DNA from: Candidatus Gastranaerophilales bacterium
Lineage (GTDB): Bacteria > Cyanobacteriota > Vampirovibrionia > Gastranaerophilales > Gastranaerophilaceae
Length of the DNA: 64,000 nucleotides
Direction of reading: 5' to 3'
NCBI GenBank assembly: GCA_944325315.1
Contig: CALVAA010000005.1
Location: 49,514 to 113,513 of the forward strand
Shown here piece by piece: positions 9,887 to 19,013 of this stretch. The notes under the pieces were generated by a model. It had not been told where the DNA came from. It did no database searches and was given only the letters and a program-made list of their open reading frames with translations. Position numbers and translations under genes: made by a program. The first letter of the stretch is position 1; each line of letters opens with the position of its first letter.

Positions 9887-11479
9887 CTATAAAAGCGTTT
9901 TTGCAAATTCAAGGCTCTTTTCACTAATTTCTCCGCCGGCAAGTTGGGCTAGAGCATTCAATCTTGAATCATTATTTAAAACCTCTGCTTTAATATTGGT
10001 TTTATCTTTGTGTTCTTTTGAAATCCAGATAAAATTATCAGCCTTAGCGCAAATTATGGGTTGATGCGTTATGCATATAATTTGTGTGGTTTTTGCAAGC
10101 TCAAGCATAGAAGCAGCAACTGCATTTGAAGTTATACCTGATATACCTGTATCTATTTCATCAAACACAACGGTTTGAACGTTATCTGTGTTTGCAAAAA
10201 CCGTTTTAAGAGCAAGCATAACTCTTGAAATTTCTCCGCCCGAAGCAATTTTAGACATTGGAGCAAGGCTTTGGTTTTTATTTGTCGCAATTAAAAATTC
10301 AACATTGTTTTGTCCCAGTTCATTTATTTTAGTAGGTGTTATTGATATTTCAAATTGCGCTTGTTTTAATTCAAGATTTTTTAAGTTTTCTAAAATTAAT
10401 TTTGAAAGAATTTCTGCATTTTTAATTCTGTATTCTTCAATTTTTTGAGCAAGCATATTAATTGTCTGTTGCAGCTCTTTGTATTTTTTTTGAACCTCCT
10501 CTATACTGTTTTCGGAGTTTGTCAATTCATTCAATCTTTTTTCAATTTCATCTCTTTTTGTGTCTAAATCTTGCCCGTATTTCCTTTTTAATTTTTGAAT
10601 TAAAGAAATTCTTTCGTTTAATTCATCCAATCTTTGAGGATTCAATTCAAGATTGTATGAATAATCTTTTAAAAAGTTAGCTGTTTCTTTAAGATTTTCA
10701 AAAGCATCAAAAAGAGTGCTTTCTGATTCTTTTAAATTCTTATCCAATTCGCTTAAAGATGAAATTGTATATTTTATTTTCCCTAATGCTTCAACTATGC
10801 TTTGATTATCGCCATATAAGGCATAGTAAGCAGAGTATGAACCTTCTTTTAACTCTTGAACATTTGATAGAATATCCAGTTCACTTTGCAGTTCATCTTC
10901 CTCGTTTTCTTTTATACCGGCTTCATCAAGTTCTTTTAGTTGAAAAGTTAAAAAATCAATTTCTTTTTCATTGTTTTGGAAATTCTCTTTTAGGTCAAGA
11001 AGTTTCTTTTCAATGGCTTTTAATTCCAAATAATTAGACTTATATACGCTTAGAAGGTCTGAAAATTCCGGAGTTTTTTTAATTATGTAATTGTCTAAAA
11101 GATTTATGTGGTGTTTTGGTGAAATATATGAATAGGTTTGATGTTGAGAATGTATATCAACAAGAGATTCTCTTATGTCTTTAATTTCATCTATTGAAGA
11201 TAAAATTCCGTTTAATCGGAATTTGGATTGGCTTGATAATTCTCTTGAAACTGTTGTTTCAACTCCTCCATTTTCAAAAACCGCTTCAATTGTGCAGGGT
11301 TTAGTTGAATCTAAAATTACTTCTTTTGCCATTTTAGCACCCAAAACGCAATCCAGGGCTTTTATTATAATACTTTTCCCGGCTCCTGTTTCGCCGCATA
11401 AAACATTAAAACCACAAGTAAAATCAAGCGTTACATCTTCTATTAGTATAAAATTTTTAATATTTAGTGATTTGAGCAT
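9887..11479 (-). CDS. recN: RecN, SMC-like DNA repair ATPase
   Basis: RecN aids recombinational repair of double-strand breaks. The N-terminal Walker A GETGAGKS (about 30-37) is followed by a long coiled coil (about 150-370). The C-terminal half carries the ABC-type signature ASGGEISRVMLALK and Walker B VVFDEIDTGISG. The 530 residues are slightly below the usual 550. It overlaps nadK by 23 bases, a pairing seen in many bacteria, and no separate ribosome binding site is obvious, so it is probably read by coupling. Confidence 0.93.
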   Translation of the reverse strand: MLKSLNIKNFILIEDVTLDFTCGFNVLCGETGAGKSIIIKALDCVLGAKMAKEVILDSTKPCTIEAVFENGGVETTVSRELSSQSKFRLNGILSSIDEIKDIRESLVDIHSQHQTYSYISPKHHINLLDNYIIKKTPEFSDLLSVYKSNYLELKAIEKKLLDLKENFQNNEKEIDFLTFQLKELDEAGIKENEEDELQSELDILSNVQELKEGSYSAYYALYGDNQSIVEALGKIKYTISSLSELDKNLKESESTLFDAFENLKETANFLKDYSYNLELNPQRLDELNERISLIQKLKRKYGQDLDTKRDEIEKRLNELTNSENSIEEVQKKYKELQQTINMLAQKIEEYRIKNAEILSKLILENLKNLELKQAQFEISITPTKINELGQNNVEFLIATNKNQSLAPMSKIASGGEISRVMLALKTVFANTDNVQTVVFDEIDTGISGITSNAVAASMLELAKTTQIICITHQPIICAKADNFIWISKEHKDKTNIKAEVLNNDSRLNALAQLAGGEISEKSLEFAKTLL

Positions 11480-12272
11480 TTTTCTTATTTGACACGGACC
11501 AATGTAGTTTTTCTTTTAAGATATCATAAAATCTGTCTTTTTTGGTGTTTAAAATTAAAAGTTTTGCATAATTCTCGTTTTTTTCAATTGTTATTTCTTG
11601 GCTAAATACAATATCTACTTGCCCGTCAAAAGAAACATTCAATTTTTGATTTTCATGGTTTTTAATTGTTACTTTTTCGTCTTTCGGTACAATAATAGGT
11701 CTTGTATTAAGAGTATGAGGACAAATTGGAATTATCAAAAAGCAATCCAATTCCGGTGAAATTATAGGACCTCCTGCTGAAAGAGAATAAGCTGTTGAGC
11801 CTGTAGGAGTGGAAATTATAAGACCGTCAGCTATATATGAGCATAAAAGTTTATCATTTATGTATAAATCCAGTGTTGCCGTTCTTGTGCAGTTTAAACC
11901 TTTTACAACAATATCATTTAGGGCGGTATTATTATTTGCTTTTAGCATTAAACGATTTTCAATTTTGTAGTCTTTTTGATGAAGTTTTTTTACAACTTCT
12001 TCAATTTCGTCAATCCCGGCTTGAGCCAGATATCCGAGTCTTCCAAGGTTAAAACCCAGTATCGGTATCTTTTTTTTGCAATACAATCTTGAAGTTTTTA
12101 AAAAAGACCCGTCTCCTCCGATTACAATAGCTAAATCAATATCAAATAAAGGCTCATCCAAAGAAAAAACTTTAGAATTCTCTATCTTTTCTTTTATCAA
12201 AAGCGCAATACCCTTAGCTTCTTTGATTTCAGGGTTATATATTATTCCTGTTTTTTCAAATTCTTTATGCAT
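11457..12272 (-). CDS. nadK: NAD kinase
   Basis: Phosphorylates NAD to NADP. Family motifs: GGDGSFLKTSR near residue 52, NLGRLGYL near 76, NDIVVKG near 120 and the glycine-rich STPTGSTAYSLSAGGPI near 155. At 271 residues it is of normal size. There is no Shine-Dalgarno sequence; instead TGC-TACAAT ends six bases before the ATG, the spacing of a leaderless transcript. First gene of the nadK-recN unit. Confidence 0.94.
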   Translation of the reverse strand: MHKEFEKTGIIYNPEIKEAKGIALLIKEKIENSKVFSLDEPLFDIDLAIVIGGDGSFLKTSRLYCKKKIPILGFNLGRLGYLAQAGIDEIEEVVKKLHQKDYKIENRLMLKANNNTALNDIVVKGLNCTRTATLDLYINDKLLCSYIADGLIISTPTGSTAYSLSAGGPIISPELDCFLIIPICPHTLNTRPIIVPKDEKVTIKNHENQKLNVSFDGQVDIVFSQEITIEKNENYAKLLILNTKKDRFYDILKEKLHWSVSNKKNAQITKY

Positions 12273-12278
12273 GACTAT

Positions 12279-12287
12279 ATTGTAGCA
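12279..12287 (-). promoter_or_regulatory. Extended -10 promoter of nadK, leaderless geometry
   Basis: On the minus strand TGC is followed directly by TACAAT and then six bases (ATAGTC) before the ATG at 12272. Transcription would begin at or next to the start codon. No ribosome binding site is present between them. Confidence 0.6.
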
Positions 12288-12359
12288 AAAAAATATCTTG
12301 TATTTTTATATTTTTTTGGTATTATTTTCTATGCTAGATGTTGTTAGGATATATAAGAA

Positions 12360-14336
12360 ATGAAAGTAAGTAATGTTTTTGGGTTTAATTGTACTAAACC
12401 GGTTAAGAATTTTAACAATGCCAAAAACCTGAGTTTTGAGGCACAATTCAAAAATGACAAAGAAAAACAGGATTACACCGACACAATTAATCGTGCAATG
12501 GACTATTTAGGTATTCAAAACAGAGCTTTTATTATCCATGGCGCAAGCTTTCCGGCTAAAAAAGGCTCTTTTGACCAACAAGTAGGTACTCCATACGGCA
12601 ACAACGATTTTATTGATTTTGTAAAAACTCACGGTTTTAATTCAATTCAGCTTGGTCCTATGGGAAGGCTTAACAGGGGGGACAGTGCTCCTTATTCAAG
12701 TTCTATTGTTTTAAAAAACCCTCTTTTTATAGATATGCCTTCTTTAACAACTGATAACTATGCAAATCTTTTAACCAAAGAAGACATTAAAGCCGTTGTG
12801 CCTAAGGCAAAATCAACAAGTAAAAACTATACAAGGGCTGATTTTGAAAAAGCAAGAGAAATTTCATCTGATTTAATTGAAACAGCCTATGACAATTTCT
12901 GTCAAAAACTTGAAGACGGGGATGAAAGAGCAGAAAAATTGTTTGACGAATTTGATGATTATAAAACTTCCCAAGGTGAATTGCTTGACTACTACGCTGT
13001 TTTAGACCGTATAGCAGAGGAAAATGGAACAGATTATTATCCATATTGGTCAAAAGAAGATGCCGAACTTATTCCTCTTGTAAAAAAAGGAGATAAAAAC
13101 GCAATAAACCGATATAATCAAATTATGGCAGAAAACGAACGGGATATTGATGTATTTAAATTTTCCCAATTTTTAATAGATAAACAATCAAAAGAACACA
13201 TTGCAAAAAATGATATTGAGTTTATAGGAGATCTTATTGTAGGGGTCGGAACTTTCGACCAGCTGGTTTTTGATGATGTTTTTTCAAAAGAATACAATAT
13301 AGGATGCAAATACGGCGGTCCTTATAATTCTCCTCAAATTTGGGGCTTTCCCCTGGTAGATCCGGATAAAATATTTAATGCAGACGGCTCACTTGGTGAT
13401 GGCGGCAAATTTTTAAAAGCAAAACTGGAAAGAGGTCTTTCTGACACAAGAAATACAAGAATAGACCATGTTATGGGTCTTGTAAATCCATATGTATATA
13501 AAGCTGATACTGTTGTTTATGCCACTAAAAAAGATGAAAATGGAAAAGAAATTCAGTATCCTTTGAGGGATAAACTAAAAGGCGGATATTTAAGCGAAAC
13601 GGGCCTTGATAAAAACCATAATTATCAAAAAATATTAGAAAGAATTATTCTTCCGACGATGGGAGAATACAATGTTGATCCTGATAAAGTTGTATGGGAA
13701 GATCTCGGTTTTGATGAGACAGGTGTTTTTAATAAAGTATTTAGAGACCAACAACATTTGCATGGTATAACAGGTCTTATTTGGACAAAAGGAGAAGAAG
13801 CAGACAAAGACAACTGGGCATATATAGGCTGTCATGACAATCCGCCTGTCAGAATGATGATAGAGAATAATGAAGTTCAAAATAAAGAACCATGGAAAGC
13901 AGGATATTTATCCAGTTATTTAAGATCTGATCCTTATAAAGCGGATGAAAGAGCTGAATTAAAAGAGCAAATTAAATCTGATCCAAGAGAGCTTATGAAA
14001 GCTAAATTTGCAGATTTATTCCGTTCGAGTAAAAATATTCAAATATCATTTATGGACTTTTTTGGAATAAATCAAAAATACAATACACCGGGTACTGTAG
14101 GAAATGATAACTGGACTTTGAGGTTGAATCCGAATTATGTTGATACATATCACAAATCATTAGAAAAAGATGATTGGGCACTTAATCTTCCTGAAATTTT
14201 AAAGCTTGCCGTGCAATCAAAATTTGATGAAGATGTGTCTAAAAATCATAAGCCGTATAGGGAAACTCTAAACAGAGTTGCTCCGCTGATGGACGAATTA
14301 ACCCATTGGGAAAACGTTCTTAAAGAGGAAGAATAA
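12360..14336 (+). CDS. malQ: 4-alpha-glucanotransferase (amylomaltase), GH77
   Basis: Transfers glucan segments between malto-oligosaccharides. The GH77 catalytic set is visible: the nucleophile Asp in RIDHVMG near residue 367, the acid/base Glu in VWEDLG near 446 and HDNPP near 491. The nucleotide-binding-like RNRA text of non-GH77 families is absent. At 658 residues it is longer than the roughly 500-residue bacterial form, with an extra charged segment between about 130 and 260 and a 30-residue N-terminal extension (FNCTKPVKNF, then LSFEAQF) of unknown purpose. AGGA lies ten bases before the ATG. A hairpin terminator follows. Confidence 0.82.
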   Translation: MKVSNVFGFNCTKPVKNFNNAKNLSFEAQFKNDKEKQDYTDTINRAMDYLGIQNRAFIIHGASFPAKKGSFDQQVGTPYGNNDFIDFVKTHGFNSIQLGPMGRLNRGDSAPYSSSIVLKNPLFIDMPSLTTDNYANLLTKEDIKAVVPKAKSTSKNYTRADFEKAREISSDLIETAYDNFCQKLEDGDERAEKLFDEFDDYKTSQGELLDYYAVLDRIAEENGTDYYPYWSKEDAELIPLVKKGDKNAINRYNQIMAENERDIDVFKFSQFLIDKQSKEHIAKNDIEFIGDLIVGVGTFDQLVFDDVFSKEYNIGCKYGGPYNSPQIWGFPLVDPDKIFNADGSLGDGGKFLKAKLERGLSDTRNTRIDHVMGLVNPYVYKADTVVYATKKDENGKEIQYPLRDKLKGGYLSETGLDKNHNYQKILERIILPTMGEYNVDPDKVVWEDLGFDETGVFNKVFRDQQHLHGITGLIWTKGEEADKDNWAYIGCHDNPPVRMMIENNEVQNKEPWKAGYLSSYLRSDPYKADERAELKEQIKSDPRELMKAKFADLFRSSKNIQISFMDFFGINQKYNTPGTVGNDNWTLRLNPNYVDTYHKSLEKDDWALNLPEILKLAVQSKFDEDVSKNHKPYRETLNRVAPLMDELTHWENVLKEEE

Positions 14337-14346
14337 TAAAAGGTTG

Positions 14347-14373
14347 AAGCGTGTTTTTGTGATAAACACGCTT
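14347..14373 (+). terminator. Hairpin terminator after malQ
   Basis: A perfect ten-base stem (AAGCGTGTTT / AAACACGCTT) has a seven-base loop and is followed by an imperfect T-rich stretch (TGACATTTTATTTC). Its 3' arm touches the -35 element of the rpsU promoter. Confidence 0.65.
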
Positions 14374-14401
14374 TGACATTTTATTTCTACTGTGATAACA
14401 T
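14373..14401 (+). promoter_or_regulatory. Probable rpsU promoter
   Basis: A perfect -35 TTGACA (14373-14378) is followed after 17 bases by TAACAT (14396-14401); TGT-GATAAC two bases upstream is an alternative, extended -10. The start point would fall near 14408, giving a leader of about 37 bases with a strong ribosome binding site. Confidence 0.5.
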
Positions 14402-14444
14402 AAATCTACACAAATAATCTAACTCTTCAAAGGAGGTGAAAACG

Positions 14445-14618
14445 ATGCCAGAAGTAAGAGTTCGTGATAATGAAAGTATTGAATCGGCACTTAAAAGATT
14501 TAAGAAAAAAATACAAAAAGCAGGTATACTATCTGAAATTAAACGCAGAGAAAGATACGAGAAGCCTTCTGTAAAGAAAAAAAGAAAATCAGAAGCTGCA
14601 AGAAAAAGAAAAGCGTAA
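14445..14618 (+). CDS. rpsU: Ribosomal protein bS21
   Basis: Small-subunit ribosomal protein that sits near the anti-Shine-Dalgarno end of 16S rRNA. The sequence begins [19 protein letters not shown], keeps the conserved KRFKKK block and ends in the usual Arg/Lys-rich tail (57 residues). A GTG at 14436 is in frame but lies inside the ribosome binding site AGGAGGTG (14431-14438); the ATG at 14445, six bases after it, is the true start. It is the strongest ribosome binding site in the window. Confidence 0.95.
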   Translation: MPEVRVRDNESIESALKRFKKKIQKAGILSEIKRRERYEKPSVKKKRKSEAARKRKA

Positions 14619-14620
14619 AT

Positions 14621-14645
14621 AAAAAGAGGTCTCAGGCCTCTTTTT
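14621..14645. terminator. Terminator shared by rpsU and the opposing nuclease gene
   Basis: An A-run plus GAGG (14621-14629) pairs with CCTC plus a T-run (14637-14645) around a short loop. The T-run serves rpsU on the plus strand and the A-run becomes a T-run for the leftward nuclease gene, whose stop codon lies inside the hairpin. Confidence 0.75.
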
Positions 14646-15231
14646 TTGCATTGTAATATTTTAAAACAATTTCATCAATTCTTTTTTTATAAGTCTTTGA
14701 ATCACTGAACTCAACATCAATATAGTTTAGTTTTTCAATAGACAAATATCTTAACTTAATTTTTTCACTTTTTTGAATTCTTGAAAAGCAATAGAGGTAA
14801 ACTATACTTTGTAAGTCATCTTTTGGGTTTTTGGGAAGGTTTAGGGTTTTCCAATCATAGATTATATATTCATCTTCTTTTTTATAAATTGCGTCAAATC
14901 TTCCCGTTAAACAATAAAAGCTATTATTTAAGGCTTCTTTTGTTAAAAAAGAGTATTCTGTTTGAATAAAATTTTCTTTTTTATCTTCTAAAATCTTTTT
15001 CAAATTATTCCAGGTTTGTCTTTCGTTATCATCTAAAACATCTTCCAGTTTTTTAATATCAAAACCCTTCAAATAGAAGCAAATAAGGCTGTGAAATTTT
15101 TGTCCTAATTGTGCTCTTTTTTCTTTTTTTGCCCAAAAAAGATTATAGATGTATCTGTCCATGAATTCTTCCAAGCTTTTATCAAGCACTTTAAGAGAAT
15201 TAGAGCTAAAAGTGTCAATTTGTTTTGTCAT
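14632..15231 (-). CDS. PD-(D/E)XK nuclease, RecB/AddB-like, stand-alone
   Basis: A 199-residue nuclease of the RecB family. The ordered motifs are present: an early His (GQKFHSLI, about 44-51), GRFDAIY with the metal-binding Asp (about 112), YDWKT giving the D-x-K pair (about 125-127) and a following Gln in LQSIVYLY (about 140). The gene overlaps the upstream helicase by 17 bases, so the two are translated together. In AddAB and RecBCD this domain is fused to the C-terminus of a helicase subunit; here it is a separate protein. Cas4 is an alternative family name, but there is no Cys cluster and no CRISPR nearby. Confidence 0.8.
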   Translation of the reverse strand: MTKQIDTFSSNSLKVLDKSLEEFMDRYIYNLFWAKKEKRAQLGQKFHSLICFYLKGFDIKKLEDVLDDNERQTWNNLKKILEDKKENFIQTEYSFLTKEALNNSFYCLTGRFDAIYKKEDEYIIYDWKTLNLPKNPKDDLQSIVYLYCFSRIQKSEKIKLRYLSIEKLNYIDVEFSDSKTYKKRIDEIVLKYYNAKKEA

Positions 15232-18200
15232 TGTAAACCTCTTTTAAAATTTCGCTCACCTCAAATTTTTTCACTTTAGAAAAGATTTTATAATTAATGG
15301 CGCTTGTAAGAAAAAGTTTCTTTTTTGCCCTTGTTATGCCTACATAAATTAGTCTGTAGTTTTCTTCTATAATATCTTTTTTAAGTTCTTCATCTGTTTT
15401 TGGGTGCTTCTTTACTTTTTCATTGAATTTAGAATTTTCTTTTAAGGTATATTTTTTAGTATCTAAGCACAAGTTATCTTGAGTTAATTCCGGTATAAAA
15501 ACATAATCAAACTCGTCTCCTTTAGACTTGTGCAGAGTCATGATTTGTACTGATGAATTTTTTTTAGAGTCATCTTCGCTTTGGAAGAACTTGATGTTTG
15601 AAAAGTTATTTTTGTATTGGACCTCTCTTAATTTTTTAACGGTTGCTTCAAAAGTTTTTTGACCGGTGTATATTTTCTGTGCTATGGTTGCAACTAAAGG
15701 AATGTTTACGCTTTGTGGGGTTTTAGAAAAATAATAAGATGAAATTTGATAAACTAAATCATATATTGAAGTGCAGTTTTTGTATAGAAAGTAATTCATG
15801 TCCCATAAAAACTGTTCGTCAAAATTGTCATCTAAAAACAAAGGTGTTTTTAGTTCGTTTGCATATTTTACTGTTGAAAAAGGATATTTTCCAAGCTCAA
15901 AGAGCTCTTGTGCTATAACTTTAGGAATTTTGACATCAAAAGGATTTGAAATATATTCTAAAATCAAAAGACAAATTCTGTAAACAGGATTATTTATTAA
16001 ATTATCGGAATTTTTGTAAGATTTAATCGAATTGTCACATAAAAGCTTGTCCCATTTAGATATTGCATAGTTACTTCTTGTTAAAATTGCAAAAGTTCTA
16101 TCTTTGTCTTCTTGTATTAATTCTTTTATTTTTTTTATTATAAAATCCTGTTCTTCTTTTTCGTCTTCAAATACTTCTTTTCTAACAGCATATTTATCAA
16201 CAATGTTTACGCCCTCAACAGGTTTCATAATTAAATTTGAAAAAGCGTCAGCTTTCTTATTCTTTGCATACTCTACAATGCCATTAGCGCAATCCAAGAC
16301 TCCTGTTGCACATCTTTGGCATCTGTCCATTACAACGTTTTTGGAGCTTTTTATAAATTCTCTAAAACCTTTTACATCTGAATTTGTAAAAGTTGATGTA
16401 ATTGCCTGGTTAATGTCTCCGCAGCGGATAATGTTTTTGTATTTTCCGCCTAAAAGCATAATGAGGTTTTGCTGGGTAAAGCTTGAATCCTGGGCTTCAT
16501 CTTCAATAATTATTTTTGCAAGATTTTGATAGTATTGTCTTACATCTTCATTTTCTTTTAAAAGTTTTAAACTCAATAAAAGTAAATCATCATAATCAAT
16601 AAGATTTTGTTCTTTTAATTTATTATTGTATAAATTAAAAACATTTAAAAATACGCTGTTTTTACATTCAAATTCTCCAAAAGCGCAAAGCTCGTTTTTA
16701 TAGGCAGATATAGCGCTATCGTACAAAGAAGCCTTATCTTGCGATATTCCAAGCGAATATATTATTTCATTTATAATTGCGCTTCTTTTTATTTCATCTA
16801 TTATTTCAAAATCGAAATCCAAATTCAGTTTTGAATAATTATTATTTTCTTTTATTATTCTAAGGGCTAATCCGTGAATGGTTGAAATATTAGGCAATTC
16901 TTCAAGATTAGGGTATTTAGCTTTAATTCTTTCTTTGAAGTTTCTTGCGGCAGATTCCATAAAAGTTAAAACAAAGATATTTTTAGGTTCAATATTGTCT
17001 AAAATTTCTCCCGAGATTATTTTTTCAACAAGTAAAAGCATAATTGTTGTTTTGCCTGAGCCCGCTGTCGCGCTAACGGACATTAAATTGCCTTTGTAAT
17101 TTAAAACTTCTTTCTGGTCTTGCCTTGGAGTAATTGCTTTTATCTGTGCTTTAGTTGTTTCGTTTTTATATTTAAAGTACTTATCAATTCCCGAAAAATT
17201 TTCCAATCCTAATGAATCATAAACACTCGAATAAAGAGTGATATTGTCGGAAAGCAAATATAGCTTGTATAAGATTCTTGCGGTTTTGTCTTTTGTAAGT
17301 TCAATATTATCTTCAAGTTCAAATGTTTCTTTGCTCCAGCTTTTCTGCATTACCCAAGCATTATACAAAGGGCCTATATCTTGTTTTATCCACAAAGAAG
17401 AAGAACAGTCCAATAAAAATTGATATTTTGTTTTGTGTGAATAGTCTATTATTTTTTGCGCTGAAGATACAACAATCGAATCATTATCTATTTCATCATC
17501 TGAAAGCGGATTTTCGGAGATTATCGTGTTTTCAAGCTGGGTTATAATTTCTTTATTTGTAATAGAATCTTGAAAAATTTCTTCAAAATCGTAAATTTGT
17601 TTTAAAAGCTGATTAATTTTAATAATATCTTTTTGTTGTTCACGGTCTAATTCAATAAAATTTTCAACTATATTTAACAATTGGAAGGATAATTTTTCAA
17701 AACGTATATTTTCATATATTTCAACAAGTTTTTGAAAATTTTCAATATTTTTATTTTTAATAAAATCAAAAATATTCGAACCCTTAAAATCTCTTTCCAG
17801 GTGGTATTCTTGTATTGTTTTTATTGCTTCTTGGGGCTTTGAATTTAAAAGTTCAATAAAAATGCCTTTTAAAACATAAGGAGAAATATCTTCATTGTTT
17901 GTATCATTAATGATTTTTAAAAGTTCCAAAAGGTATCCTACCAGTTTGTTTTGATTTAGTTTTTCACTTTTATTTAAAAAATTGAATTTTAAATTAGACT
18001 GTTCAAACAAACTTTTTATAAATTCATCGTTTATTGGCGTGACAACGCAAATTTCACTTGGTTTTATACCATTTTTTAATAGACTTTTAATGTCATAAAT
18101 AACTTTTTCGACCATTTCATTGCGCTTTAAAAAGCTTTTGGTCTTAATGTTATCTAATTCTATTTGTTCATTGTTTCTTATAAAATTTAAGATTTTTTGT

Positions 18201-19009
18201 GCATTTTTTGTTTTTTGGCTTTCATCATTTAGTTTTATTGCTTTTTCATTTAAAAATTCTTCAAAATCAATGTTTATTGCACCCAAATACCCCAGCCTGG
18301 ATGAGCCAAGCGAATCGTATCCTATGAAAAATTTTTTAACGGTTGATTTAATTGCTTTTAAATAAGCATAAACTGCAGGCGTAATTTCATCGGCGTCATC
18401 TATAAAAACAAAAGAAAAGGGGTTTTTAGTTTTTTTATACAGAAGTTCAAAAAGATTAATCTGGCGAATATAGTCAAATGCTCTTTTTTCAATTGTTTTA
18501 ATTTTATATTTATTTATTGCACTTTGAATTTCTTCGCTGTAACTTTCATTTAAGATTTTTGTTCTTTTGTCAACTTCTTCTTTTGATAAATTGTTAAAAT
18601 TAATCAATGAATTTCTTCTTAAAAGCTGGTGCAAAAGACTTGTTTTAGAATTGTACCCCTTAAAATCAACTTCTTTTATGCATTGCTTAAAAATATACTG
18701 GCTTACTTCCAGTCCGCATAAATTTGGACTAATTTTTCTTCCAATATCGCTTTTAATGGTGTTTTCAATTATTACCCAATTTTCAAGTATATAATTATAA
18801 ATTAATCCTGAAAAACTGTAGACTTTTATTGAGCCGATGTTTCCTATTGGGGATTTTTCTTTTATTTGTTCTATAAAGTCTTGCTTTTTTTTGGAATTTT
18901 GCACTAAAACAAGGATATCCTTGCAATCAACCCCCTTTTTCAGAAGATTTAAGTATTCTTCCAGTAAAATTTCAGAGCGTTTTGAGTTTGAATTGGCATT
19001 AATTAGCAT
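15215..19009 (-). CDS. UvrD/AddA-type helicase with an N-terminal degenerate helicase (AddB-like) half
   Basis: A 1264-residue SF1A helicase. The C-terminal half has a complete motor: Q-motif-like PRQDQKEVL, Walker A ATAGSGKTT near 650, Walker B IIEDEAQD near 836, MTLHKSKGDEFDYVF near 1156 and YVGITRAKKKL near 1223. The first 600 residues also look like a helicase but are decayed: a Walker-B-like FVFIDDADE near 200 and a late VVSSAQK segment remain, while the expected Walker A near the N-terminus reads NANSNSKRS. One inactive and one active motor in a single chain plus a separate nuclease next door suggests an AddAB/RecBCD-like end-processing complex. It follows priA by four bases. Confidence 0.82.
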   Translation of the reverse strand: MLINANSNSKRSEILLEEYLNLLKKGVDCKDILVLVQNSKKKQDFIEQIKEKSPIGNIGSIKVYSFSGLIYNYILENWVIIENTIKSDIGRKISPNLCGLEVSQYIFKQCIKEVDFKGYNSKTSLLHQLLRRNSLINFNNLSKEEVDKRTKILNESYSEEIQSAINKYKIKTIEKRAFDYIRQINLFELLYKKTKNPFSFVFIDDADEITPAVYAYLKAIKSTVKKFFIGYDSLGSSRLGYLGAINIDFEEFLNEKAIKLNDESQKTKNAQKILNFIRNNEQIELDNIKTKSFLKRNEMVEKVIYDIKSLLKNGIKPSEICVVTPINDEFIKSLFEQSNLKFNFLNKSEKLNQNKLVGYLLELLKIINDTNNEDISPYVLKGIFIELLNSKPQEAIKTIQEYHLERDFKGSNIFDFIKNKNIENFQKLVEIYENIRFEKLSFQLLNIVENFIELDREQQKDIIKINQLLKQIYDFEEIFQDSITNKEIITQLENTIISENPLSDDEIDNDSIVVSSAQKIIDYSHKTKYQFLLDCSSSLWIKQDIGPLYNAWVMQKSWSKETFELEDNIELTKDKTARILYKLYLLSDNITLYSSVYDSLGLENFSGIDKYFKYKNETTKAQIKAITPRQDQKEVLNYKGNLMSVSATAGSGKTTIMLLLVEKIISGEILDNIEPKNIFVLTFMESAARNFKERIKAKYPNLEELPNISTIHGLALRIIKENNNYSKLNLDFDFEIIDEIKRSAIINEIIYSLGISQDKASLYDSAISAYKNELCAFGEFECKNSVFLNVFNLYNNKLKEQNLIDYDDLLLLSLKLLKENEDVRQYYQNLAKIIIEDEAQDSSFTQQNLIMLLGGKYKNIIRCGDINQAITSTFTNSDVKGFREFIKSSKNVVMDRCQRCATGVLDCANGIVEYAKNKKADAFSNLIMKPVEGVNIVDKYAVRKEVFEDEKEEQDFIIKKIKELIQEDKDRTFAILTRSNYAISKWDKLLCDNSIKSYKNSDNLINNPVYRICLLILEYISNPFDVKIPKVIAQELFELGKYPFSTVKYANELKTPLFLDDNFDEQFLWDMNYFLYKNCTSIYDLVYQISSYYFSKTPQSVNIPLVATIAQKIYTGQKTFEATVKKLREVQYKNNFSNIKFFQSEDDSKKNSSVQIMTLHKSKGDEFDYVFIPELTQDNLCLDTKKYTLKENSKFNEKVKKHPKTDEELKKDIIEENYRLIYVGITRAKKKLFLTSAINYKIFSKVKKFEVSEILKEVYNDKTN

Positions 19010-19013
19010 AATT

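Noticed and set aside
14436..14444. GTG start for bS21 giving three extra residues
   Set aside because: The GTG is part of the Shine-Dalgarno AGGAGGTG; the ATG at 14445 begins the conserved protein text.
14632..15231. Cas4 of a CRISPR system
   Set aside because: No four-Cys iron-sulphur cluster and no repeats or other cas genes in the window.
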